Assembly: GCA_002378975.1 (NCBI GenBank)
Contig: DFST01000169.1
Location: forward strand, 8,785 to 26,504
From: Chitinophagaceae bacterium UBA3430
GTDB taxonomy: Bacteria > Bacteroidota > Bacteroidia > Chitinophagales > Chitinophagaceae
Length of the DNA stretch: 17,720 bases
Reading direction: 5' to 3'
Part shown: positions 1 through 6,845 of the stretch, in pieces
How positions within the stretch are numbered: position 1 is the stretch's first letter
How the letters are laid out: every line of letters begins with the position of its first letter
Notes under the pieces: generated by a model
The model's database searches: none
What the model was told of the DNA's origin: nothing
Seen by the model: only the letters and a program-made list of their open reading frames with translations
Program-made: the position numbers and the translations under genes

Positions 1-243
1 ATCGTTCGCTTGCCTCAAGCCCTCACCCTGCTTTCTACGCACTTGTATGAGATCGGAGAATCGTTACCCAAAGACGCCGGTATCTTGTTTCGATACTTCG
101 AGACCGAAGTACGGCCCGATGAATTGCATTTCTCCTACCAACTCAAAGAAGGCATCAGCCAAGACCGGATCGGATATCGCATCCTGGAACGCGAGGGGGT
201 GGTAGCATTGCTGAATAAAATTCCCCGTAATATTGAGGGATGA
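1..243 (+). CDS. MutS-related DNA mismatch repair ATPase, C-terminal end (5' truncated)
   Basis: The frame is open from the first base of the window and ends at TGA 241-243, so this is the last 80 residues of a gene starting upstream. The segment STHLYEIGE (about residues 12-20 of the fragment) resembles the His-loop of the MutS ABC-type ATPase domain (S/TTH.HEL). The following stretch FSYQLKEGISQDRIGYRILE matches the usual MutS ending, where a beta strand precedes a 'L..G.S..R.A.R..E' helix. Family knowledge: MutS-like proteins bind DNA mismatches or branched DNA as dimers and use ATP. Bacteroidota carry short MutS homologues lacking the mismatch-recognition domain as well as true MutS; with the N-terminus missing I cannot say which this is. 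The downstream metallopeptidase ATG overlaps its stop codon (ATGA), suggesting translational coupling. Confidence 0.72.
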   Translation: MVRLPQALTLLSTHLYEIGESLPKDAGILFRYFETEVRPDELHFSYQLKEGISQDRIGYRILEREGVVALLNKIPRNIEG

Positions 244-1865
244 GAAATGCCCTTTTGATCGGCCTGCTTTGCTTGACGGGGTTTGCCAAAGCCCAACACC
301 CCATTGACGTTACGCACTATCGGTTCCTTATCAATCTTTCCGACAGCTCCAACCGAATTTTTGGAAAAGCAGACATCGAATTTCGAGCCCAGCAATCCGC
401 ACGATCGATCGAGATCGATCTGGGCAAATACGATCAAAAAGGCAAGGGCATGCAGGTGACCCAAGTAGGTCGTTATGGCGATCGAAAAGGGAATCAACCG
501 AGCCGACTGTCCTTTCAATGGATCTCCGACGACCGCATCCGAATCGATCTGGACAAACCCATACAAAAAGACGAAGAAGCAAGCATTTGGATCGAATACA
601 ACGGCATTCCTCGGGATGGTTTGATCATCTCCAAGAATCAACACGGCGAGCGCACCTTCTTTGCCGACAATTGGCCCAACCGCGCACATCAGTGGATTCC
701 TTGCGTAGATGATCCGGCCGACAAAGCCTCCGTTGATTTCATCGTAGAGGCGCCACATCCGTATAAGGTGGTCTCCAATGGAGTACCCACCGGAAATTCC
801 AATCAGGTGATGTCCAACGGGAATAGTTCCCATTACTGGATTGAGAAAGTGCCCCTCCCAACCAAAGTCATGGTGATCGGTGTGGCCCGGTTTGCCGTCG
901 ACACGGTCGGATTCTTTGGGAACACCAAACCAGTCACCAGCTGGGTATTTCCGCAAGACAGCGCCAGCGGATTCAAAACCTATGCACAAGCCCTTCCCAT
1001 TCTGGAATGGATGAACCAATACATCGGTCCCTATGCCTACGATAAGTTGGCCAACGTACAATCCAAAACCATCTTCGGCGGAATGGAAAATGCCAGCGCC
1101 ATCTTCTATTATGAAAATTCAGTCAATGGCAAGCGCGACGAAGAAGCCTTGATCGCGCATGAGATCGCCCACCAGTGGTTTGGCAACATGGCGACGGAAA
1201 AGAGTTTTCATCACCTCTGGCTCAGCGAAGGATTTGCCACCTATCTGACGCATCGCTATATGGAGTCGAGGTATGGCGATTCTATTTTAAAAGGGCGACT
1301 GCAGGCGGATCGCGAAAAGATCAATGAATTTTTGAGTCGTACCCCTCGTTCGGTCATTGACACCGTGGCCAACTACATGAGCATGCTCAATGCCAACAGT
1401 TATGAAAAAGGCGGTTGGGTATTGCACATGATCCGTAAGCAAGTAGGCGATCAAGCCTTCCAACAGATCATCCGCCAATATTATGAATCGTTCAAAGGAA
1501 AGAATGCAGATACGGATGATTTTCGAAAAGTAGTGGAATCGATCACCGGACAGGATTGGTCGGTCTTCTTCGATCAATGGCTGAAGCAAAAAGTGAATCC
1601 CTCGCTGCAGATCCAATGGGAAAATTCCGCCGATGGAAAATCAGCCAACCTATCCATCCGACAATTACAACCGACAGAACCCTTCTCCTTTCCGCTCACC
1701 TTAGATCTGACTCCTGGATCCGGAAATAAAAAAAGAGTGAAGATCCAGGTAACTAAAACCGAGGAAACGTTTATCCTGCCGGAACCTGGCACGATCGACT
1801 CCATCGTGGTCGATCCCGAGACGGAATTACTGATCGACAAATTGATTGTGGTCCAAAAAGGCTAA
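240..1865 (+). CDS. Secreted M1-family zinc metallopeptidase (aminopeptidase)
   Basis: This 541-residue M1 (gluzincin) peptidase removes N-terminal residues from peptides. A Sec signal peptide is visible (MRNALLIGLLCLTGFAKA, cleavage near residue 18), so it should act in the periplasm or outside. The beta-rich N-terminal domain covers about residues 20-215. The exopeptidase motif GGMEN is at 280-284. The zinc site is HEIAH at 307-311 with the third ligand E330, and E308 is the catalytic base. Tyr388 in 'YEKGGWVL' is the expected transition-state tyrosine, so all catalytic residues are present. A short beta domain closes the protein at about 455-541. The large helical C-terminal domain of PepN-type enzymes is absent, as is common in short Bacteroidota M1 members. 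The ATG at 240 is chosen because it gives an intact signal peptide and an ATGA overlap with the preceding stop. Confidence 0.93.
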   Translation: MRNALLIGLLCLTGFAKAQHPIDVTHYRFLINLSDSSNRIFGKADIEFRAQQSARSIEIDLGKYDQKGKGMQVTQVGRYGDRKGNQPSRLSFQWISDDRIRIDLDKPIQKDEEASIWIEYNGIPRDGLIISKNQHGERTFFADNWPNRAHQWIPCVDDPADKASVDFIVEAPHPYKVVSNGVPTGNSNQVMSNGNSSHYWIEKVPLPTKVMVIGVARFAVDTVGFFGNTKPVTSWVFPQDSASGFKTYAQALPILEWMNQYIGPYAYDKLANVQSKTIFGGMENASAIFYYENSVNGKRDEEALIAHEIAHQWFGNMATEKSFHHLWLSEGFATYLTHRYMESRYGDSILKGRLQADREKINEFLSRTPRSVIDTVANYMSMLNANSYEKGGWVLHMIRKQVGDQAFQQIIRQYYESFKGKNADTDDFRKVVESITGQDWSVFFDQWLKQKVNPSLQIQWENSADGKSANLSIRQLQPTEPFSFPLTLDLTPGSGNKKRVKIQVTKTEETFILPEPGTIDSIVVDPETELLIDKLIVVQKG

Positions 1866-1881
1866 CCCCCGCTTATACGTA

Positions 1882-1912
1882 TTGACTTCCGGCACTTCGC
1901 AAGCTAGTTTCG
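1882..1912 (+). promoter_or_regulatory. Candidate Bacteroidota promoter for yifB
   Basis: In the 51-bp gap before yifB, TTG (1882-1884) is separated by 20 bases from TAGTTTCG (1905-1912). This fits the Bacteroidota pattern TTG/TTTG-N19-21-TAnnTTTG with one mismatch (C for T at position 7 of the box). The box ends 4 bases before the ATG at 1917, so transcription would start at or very near the start codon. The match is imperfect and rests on sequence alone. Confidence 0.45.
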
Positions 1913-1916
1913 TCGG

Positions 1917-3464
1917 ATGCTCATCAAAACATTTGGCAGTGCCGTGCAAGGGGTCGATGCCATCACCATTACGCTGGAGGTGAATGGAATGAGCAGTACC
2001 AAGGATCCGTTGATCGTGGGATTGCCTGATCATGCCATCCGAGAGAGCATGCAACGAATCGAAAGCACGTTCAAGACCAATGGCTATGACATGCCCCGCA
2101 CCAAAGTGGTGATCAACCTGGCGCCGGCAGATATTCGAAAAAGCGGAACAGCGTTTGATCTGCCCATGGCCATTGGCATACTGGCCGCCTCGGAACAAAT
2201 TCATCAAAGCGAACGTTTGCAGCAATACATTTTGATGGGTGAGTTGGCGCTTGATGGACAAATCCGTCCCATCAAAGGAGCACTGCCCATTGCCTGGCAA
2301 GCACAAAAAGACGGTTTTACGGGTATATTGATCCCGGCCATCAATGCGCCCGAAGCAGCGCTGGTAAAAGGAATTCAGGTTTATGGCGTTTCGCACATTC
2401 TTGAGGTAATCCAATTCTTTGAAAAAGAGGAAATCACGTTACCACAGACAAAATCCGATTCCTGGGACCGATCCGATTTTGTTTCCGGCAAGGAAGCCTA
2501 TGATTTTTCGGATGTACGCGGACAAGATCATGTAAAACGAGCGTTGGAGATCGCGGCCGCCGGTGGGCACAACGCGATCCTGATCGGTCCGCCTGGATCC
2601 GGAAAGACCATGCTGGCCAAACGCCTTCCTACCATCTTACCTCCCTTGTCTATGGATGAGGCCTTGGAAACAACCAAGATCCATTCGGTCTGCGGAAAAT
2701 CAACAGGCCGCAGCGCCTTGATCCGAGAAAGGCCATTTCGCTCCCCCCATCACACAATTTCCGACATCGCGTTGGTCGGTGGTGGTAGCCAACCGCAGCC
2801 CGGTGAGATTTCGCTGGCCCATCACGGCGTATTGTTCCTGGATGAGTTACCTGAATTCAAACGCACCGTGCTCGATGTGATGCGCCAGCCGATGGAAGAA
2901 AGAAAGGTGACCATCTCGCGGGCTCGAATTGCCGTAGATTTCCCGGCTTCGTTCATGTTGATTGCGTCCATGAATCCGTGTCCTTGTGGATATTACAATC
3001 ATCCGGATCGGACCTGTCACTGCGCGCCGGGACAAGTCCAGCGATACCTGAATCGCGTTTCCGGTCCGCTGCTCGACCGGATCGACTTACATGTGGAGGT
3101 AACGCCGGTTAGCTATACTGATCTTTCCTCGGTACAAGCCGGTGAATCCTCCCTTCGAATTCGTGAACGGGTATTGGCAGCTCGAGTTCGACAGGAACAT
3201 CGCTTTCGGGACCAATCGAGAAAATGCTCCAATGCCTCCATGCAGGGAAGAATGATTCAACAACACTGTTCGCTGGATGACGCGGGTATGAAACTACTTC
3301 GATCGGCCATGGAACGTTTGAATTTGTCTGCCCGAGCCTATGATCGGATTCGAAAAGTGGCTCGCACCATCGCCGATCTGGCCAATTCCGACTCGATAGC
3401 TTCCGAGCACATAGCCGAGGCGATCCAGTACCGGAGTTTAGACCGAGAAAATTGGAATCGATAG
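1917..3464 (+). CDS. yifB: YifB/ComM-type Mg-chelatase-like AAA+ ATPase
   Basis: A 515-residue member of the YifB/ComM family, close to the usual length of about 510. The N-terminal ChlI domain (about 1-170) begins with the characteristic MLIKTFGSAVQGVDA. The AAA+ core carries Walker A GPPGSGKT at 224-231 and Walker B FLDELPEF with D309/E310. A family cysteine cluster follows at C355, C357, C367 and C369, and then SGPLLDRIDLHVEV, the arginine-finger region. A C-terminal helical Mg-chelatase domain ends the protein. Family knowledge: ComM is a hexameric branch-migration helicase that helps integrate incoming DNA in naturally competent bacteria, but YifB homologues are also widespread in species not known to be competent, so its role here is inferred. 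The start at 1917 matches the conserved family N-terminus. No other competence gene lies in the window. Confidence 0.95.
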   Translation: MLIKTFGSAVQGVDAITITLEVNGMSSTKDPLIVGLPDHAIRESMQRIESTFKTNGYDMPRTKVVINLAPADIRKSGTAFDLPMAIGILAASEQIHQSERLQQYILMGELALDGQIRPIKGALPIAWQAQKDGFTGILIPAINAPEAALVKGIQVYGVSHILEVIQFFEKEEITLPQTKSDSWDRSDFVSGKEAYDFSDVRGQDHVKRALEIAAAGGHNAILIGPPGSGKTMLAKRLPTILPPLSMDEALETTKIHSVCGKSTGRSALIRERPFRSPHHTISDIALVGGGSQPQPGEISLAHHGVLFLDELPEFKRTVLDVMRQPMEERKVTISRARIAVDFPASFMLIASMNPCPCGYYNHPDRTCHCAPGQVQRYLNRVSGPLLDRIDLHVEVTPVSYTDLSSVQAGESSLRIRERVLAARVRQEHRFRDQSRKCSNASMQGRMIQQHCSLDDAGMKLLRSAMERLNLSARAYDRIRKVARTIADLANSDSIASEHIAEAIQYRSLDRENWNR

Positions 3465-3468
3465 GAAG

Positions 3469-3476
3469 TATCTTTG
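3469..3476 (+). promoter_or_regulatory. Candidate -7 promoter box (TATCTTTG) of the glycosyltransferase gene
   Basis: TATCTTTG is a perfect match to TAnnTTTG. It starts 5 bases after the yifB stop codon and ends 4 bases before the GTG start at 3481. I see no TTG/TTTG at the ideal 19-21 base distance; the nearest TTG (3452-3454) is only 14 bases away, so the upstream element is weak or absent. If used, the transcript would start at or next to the GTG. Confidence 0.45.
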
Positions 3477-3480
3477 CGGG

Positions 3481-4257
3481 GTGAGTCAAACAAGCCAATC
3501 CGCTTTTGAAAGTCTGAATCGTTACTACGATCACATCTATGTGCTAAGCGTAGAAGCGGCAACCGACCGACGAGCTCAGTTCGATGCCCGTTTTAAAGGA
3601 CTGACCTATTCCTATTTTTTTGGCGCCGACAAGAACCGATTCACCATCGAACAACTGCAAGAGGAGGGCATTTTTAATGAATCACTGGCACGTAAGCGAC
3701 ATCGGTTCGATAAACCAATGAAAGCGGGTGAGATCGCTTGTTCGTGGAGTCATCGCCTGATCTATGCCGATATGCTAATAAAAGGACATCATCGAATTTT
3801 GATCCTCGAAGACGATGCCGTTCCGGATATTGTTGCGTTGAGACAAGTGGATTTGATATTGAAGGAACTCCCCAAAGATGCGGAATTGCTATTCTGGGGT
3901 TGGGGCAAGAACGGTGAGCGAAACCTAGCCGGATGGTGGAAACAGTTGGTTTATCACGTACAGCACGCAGTTGGCTTTTTGAAGTGGGATCACCGGGTCA
4001 TTCGGAATTTATATGCCCGCCCCTTCTCCGGCCATCTCAAAAAAGCAGGCTTTCATGATTTTACGTATGCGTACGCCATAAACGAATCGGCAGCAAAAAA
4101 ATTGATCGAGATGCAGACCCCCATCCAATACATTGCTGATAATCTGTTGGCCCATGCATCGACCAAAGGTCTAATTGAAGCATACACGGCTTGGCCAAAG
4201 GTGTTTCTGCATGACGAAGGTCCGGGTGGACAAGCTCGTCCTTCGTATATTCGCTGA
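3481..4257 (+). CDS. Glycosyltransferase family 25 protein (LPS/surface glycan type)
   Basis: A 258-residue protein with the hallmarks of the GT25 family (LPS glycosyltransferases such as LOS galactosyltransferases). The N-terminus HIYVLSVEAATDRR (18-31) corresponds to the family's 'I.VINL..-.DR' nucleotide-sugar strand. KPMKAGEIACSWSH at 78-91 matches the conserved 'GEIGC..SH' segment. LILEDDAV at 107-114 supplies the acidic metal and sugar-nucleotide motif. No signal peptide or membrane span is visible, so it should act in the cytoplasm or at the inner face of the membrane. Start: GTG 3481 is the only good initiation codon ahead of the conserved N-terminal strand, so GTG is inferred. It is followed after 13 bases by an ABC exporter gene, which suggests glycan or glycolipid assembly and export. 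Donor and acceptor sugars cannot be read from the sequence. Confidence 0.85.
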   Translation: MSQTSQSAFESLNRYYDHIYVLSVEAATDRRAQFDARFKGLTYSYFFGADKNRFTIEQLQEEGIFNESLARKRHRFDKPMKAGEIACSWSHRLIYADMLIKGHHRILILEDDAVPDIVALRQVDLILKELPKDAELLFWGWGKNGERNLAGWWKQLVYHVQHAVGFLKWDHRVIRNLYARPFSGHLKKAGFHDFTYAYAINESAAKKLIEMQTPIQYIADNLLAHASTKGLIEAYTAWPKVFLHDEGPGGQARPSYIR

Positions 4258-4270
4258 TTGATTTCCCCAC

Positions 4271-6061
4271 ATGAAGATTCTCTTTCATTATTTACGCCCC
4301 CACCGGGCTTGGGTAGTCTTGCTATTATTGTTGTCAGGCATCAACATTGGCTTTTCGCTGATTGACCCAATCCTATTGGGTAAACTGGTCAATCTGGCCA
4401 ATCATTACAGTACGCACACCAATGAGTACACCGCGAAGCGTTTTTTCTGGTCTTTCAACGAGTCGCCTTACTTGGGCGTCGGTGCCCTGCTGATGATCTC
4501 CATCAGTGTGGCCATGGTGAGCCGGATCGCCAAAGCCTTTCAGGATTATTTACTGACGCGCATCACCCAACAATTTGGAGCAACGGTATTCACCGAAGGG
4601 CTGCAACACGCCATGCGCCTTCCTTATCAGGAATTTGAGGATGCCCGTAGCGGGGAGACGCTGAGTGTACTGCAAAAAGTTCGGACGGATACAGAGAAGT
4701 TTGTGGCCGCCTTCATCAATATACTTTTCCCAGTCATCATCGGAATTCTGTTTGTGGCTGTATATGCCTCCGCGATCCATTGGAGCTTGCCCTTGATCTA
4801 CTTTGGGGGAATTTTTCTACTGACTCTGATTTCCAATTTACTGAGTAAAAAAGTAAAAAGTATTCAGAAGCGCATCGTGGGCCAAACCACGGCACTGGCC
4901 GGAGCAACCACCGAATCACTCCGAAATATTGAATTGGTGAAAAGCCTGGGCCTCACGGCGCAGGAAGTGAGTCGCCTGAACCAAAACACATTTAAGATCC
5001 TTGGTCTTGAGTTGACCAAGGTCAAACGCGTACGCAGCATCAGTTTTGTACAGGGAACATTCGTCAATACGCTTCGCCAGGTTATTCTTTTTATGTTGAT
5101 GTGGCTGATATTCCGAAATGAAATGAATGCCGGCCAATTGGTGACCATGCAGATTTTCTCATTCTTTGTATTTGGTCCGCTGCAAGAGATCGGCAACATC
5201 ATCCTTACGTATCGAGAAGCCCAAGCTTCCTTAGAGAACTTCGGAAATCTGATGAATAAAAAACCTGAACCCGTGCCGGAGTCGCCCATCTCATTGGGAC
5301 CGCTCGAGCAATTGGCTTTCGATCAGGTACTCTTCCGAAATCGGGAAGCCGGTCAACCAGCCGTAAATCGAATCAGTTTTGAAGCCCGGCGCGGGGAGAC
5401 CATTGCGTTTGTTGGTCCATCGGGTTCCGGCAAAACCACATTGATGAAATTATTGGTAGGACTCTACCGACCGCAAGAAGGAACCATTTATTTCAATCAT
5501 ACTCCGGAGCCGCAGATCCATTTTCAGGAAGTGCGCGATCAGATCGGATTCGTGACCCAGGACACTCAGTTGTTCTCCGGCACGATTCGGGAGAATTTAT
5601 TGTTCGTTCGACCGGACGCAACGGAAAATGATCTGATGGATGTACTGAACCGGGCCGCCTGCCAGAATCTGATCACGCGCTCCGAGCTCGGATTGGATTC
5701 GCTGATCGGCGAAGGCGGACTAAAACTATCCGGCGGAGAGAAGCAACGACTTTCCATCGCTCGTGCCCTCCTACGCAAACCCCGATTGCTTTTATTTGAT
5801 GAGGCTACCTCAGCTTTGGACTCCATCACAGAAGAAGAGATCAACAATACGATCCGTCAGGTATCCCAACGCGGGGAACAGATCACCATCCTGATCGCAC
5901 ACCGATTATCGACCATTCTGCATGCTGATCGAATTTATGTGCTGGAAAAGGGCGACATCGTGGAAACGGGCACACACAGTGAATTGCTGGAAGAAAAAGG
6001 ACTTTATTTTGCGATGTGGCGTCAGCAGATCGGAGAGCGAAAACCAAATCACAACAGTTAA
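4271..6061 (+). CDS. ABC exporter, fused transmembrane and ATPase domains (MsbA/multidrug type)
   Basis: A 596-residue half-transporter of the type I exporter fold. Hydrophobic segments fall near residues 14-37, 66-86, 148-168, 172-191, 258-281 and 289-310, giving about six membrane spans. The ATPase domain follows from about residue 345: Walker A GPSGSGKT at 382-389, Q-loop in 'IGFVTQDTQLF', signature LSGGE at 486-490, Walker B LLLFDEATSALD with D510/E511, and H-loop H544 in IAHRLST. All motifs are intact, so it should work as a homodimer in the inner membrane. Such proteins export lipids, glycolipids, drugs or peptides; no C39 peptidase domain is present, which argues against bacteriocin export. 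Its place between a GT25 glycosyltransferase and a rhodanese suggests a glycolipid or envelope substrate, but this is inference. Confidence 0.93.
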   Translation: MKILFHYLRPHRAWVVLLLLLSGINIGFSLIDPILLGKLVNLANHYSTHTNEYTAKRFFWSFNESPYLGVGALLMISISVAMVSRIAKAFQDYLLTRITQQFGATVFTEGLQHAMRLPYQEFEDARSGETLSVLQKVRTDTEKFVAAFINILFPVIIGILFVAVYASAIHWSLPLIYFGGIFLLTLISNLLSKKVKSIQKRIVGQTTALAGATTESLRNIELVKSLGLTAQEVSRLNQNTFKILGLELTKVKRVRSISFVQGTFVNTLRQVILFMLMWLIFRNEMNAGQLVTMQIFSFFVFGPLQEIGNIILTYREAQASLENFGNLMNKKPEPVPESPISLGPLEQLAFDQVLFRNREAGQPAVNRISFEARRGETIAFVGPSGSGKTTLMKLLVGLYRPQEGTIYFNHTPEPQIHFQEVRDQIGFVTQDTQLFSGTIRENLLFVRPDATENDLMDVLNRAACQNLITRSELGLDSLIGEGGLKLSGGEKQRLSIARALLRKPRLLLFDEATSALDSITEEEINNTIRQVSQRGEQITILIAHRLSTILHADRIYVLEKGDIVETGTHSELLEEKGLYFAMWRQQIGERKPNHNS

Positions 6062-6062
6062 T

Positions 6063-6368
6063 ATGGGTATATTATCTTGGCTGGGGTTCGGAAACAACTC
6101 GATTAAACAAGCCATCGAAGCCGGTGCCGTCATCATTGATGTACGTACCCCCCACGAATTCGATCAGGGAAAAATCCCCGGTTCGATCAACATTCCGGTG
6201 GATCGAATCAGCACTCAAATCGACCGCATTCAGAAAATGAACAAACCCGTCATTCTGTGCTGCGCCTCCGGGATGCGGGCCGGCATCGCCAAATCAACAC
6301 TGAAACGTGCAGGCATCAAGGATGTATACAATGGCGGCGGCTGGCAATCCTTGTTGCGCAAATTGTAA
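6063..6368 (+). CDS. Single-domain rhodanese-like sulfurtransferase
   Basis: A 101-residue rhodanese domain. VIIDVRTPHEFDQGKIPGS (23-41) is the conserved CH2A-type segment, and the active-site loop CASGMR carries the catalytic cysteine C67, preceded by C66. The C-terminal 'V(Y)NGGGW' segment is also typical. Such proteins carry sulfane sulfur as a cysteine persulfide and pass it to acceptors. The N-terminus MGILSWLGF is hydrophobic and short and not a clear signal peptide, so a cytoplasmic site is more likely. A longer open frame runs upstream inside the ABC gene, but ATG 6063, one base after the ABC stop, gives the normal domain length and fits operon coupling. Its stop lies 2 bases from the stop of the convergent DUF2721 gene. 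The physiological sulfur acceptor is unknown. Confidence 0.9.
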   Translation: MGILSWLGFGNNSIKQAIEAGAVIIDVRTPHEFDQGKIPGSINIPVDRISTQIDRIQKMNKPVILCCASGMRAGIAKSTLKRAGIKDVYNGGGWQSLLRKL

Positions 6369-6370
6369 AT

Positions 6371-6820
6371 TCAGTCTTTTTTCTCCGAACGATCCGTAAC
6401 CATATCATAAAAGATATTGGAACGCTCCAGCTCCTCAATGTCGCTCAACTCCAATTCGATGGCCTTGGTACTCTGTGTGATCTCCACCAACGATAAGATC
6501 AGCGAAGCGATCAGTGACAACAAGCTTACGGCAAATATCCATTCTGCCAGGCTCAACGCTTCCCGATAAAGCGCATACATACAAGCCACACAGCCCAAGA
6601 AGCTGAGAATGCCTAAGGCTTGCATGTAACGGATCAAATTGATTCGTCGACGCAAACTGGCGATCTGGGGAAGCAACGTTGGATGCCTTGCCCCTTTTTT
6701 GTATTCCTCATGCAATCGACGAACCAGACTCGCCAAGGCCAGAAAACGGTTCGTGTATGCCAGCATCAATAAGGTAATGCCAGGGAAGAGCAACGCTGGG
6801 GTATTGAGGTTGATGTCCAT
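6371..6820 (-). CDS. DUF2721 small integral membrane protein
   Basis: A 149-residue protein resembling the DUF2721 family: the N-terminal TPALLFPGITLLMLAYTNRF (7-26) is typical of the family, followed by a basic helix (R/K-rich, about 34-64) and two close hydrophobic segments near 66-86 and 91-111. The charged C-terminus (about 113-149) includes an acidic, helical stretch, ELELSDIEELE. It should be an inner-membrane protein with three spans. The family has no known function that I can name. It lies 25 bases downstream of the TonB receptor on the same strand, so it may be read from the same transcript, and I see no convincing promoter of its own. Its 3' end nearly touches the convergent rhodanese gene. 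Confidence 0.8.
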   Translation of the reverse strand: MDINLNTPALLFPGITLLMLAYTNRFLALASLVRRLHEEYKKGARHPTLLPQIASLRRRINLIRYMQALGILSFLGCVACMYALYREALSLAEWIFAVSLLSLIASLILSLVEITQSTKAIELELSDIEELERSNIFYDMVTDRSEKKD

Positions 6821-6845
6821 ACCCTAAAGATGCATCAATTCTTGC

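Noticed and set aside
402..420. Cluster of GATC/CGATCG repeats in the M1 peptidase gene
   Set aside because: Lies in coding sequence (Ile/Asp/Arg codons) and GATC is frequent across the window; no sign of an origin or a special methylation site.
135..1061. 308-codon open frame on the - strand opposite the M1 peptidase gene
   Set aside because: It lies wholly antisense to a gene with intact zinc-peptidase motifs, has no recognisable domain and is low-complexity in an unconvincing way; it is a shadow of the coding strand.
1827..2414. 195-codon open frame on the - strand opposite the start of yifB
   Set aside because: Antisense to the conserved ChlI domain and promoter of yifB; no recognisable protein features.
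5922..6062. Longer version of the rhodanese starting inside the ABC transporter gene
   Set aside because: The added 47 residues are a frame-shifted reading of the ABC C-terminus; ATG 6063 gives the normal domain length.
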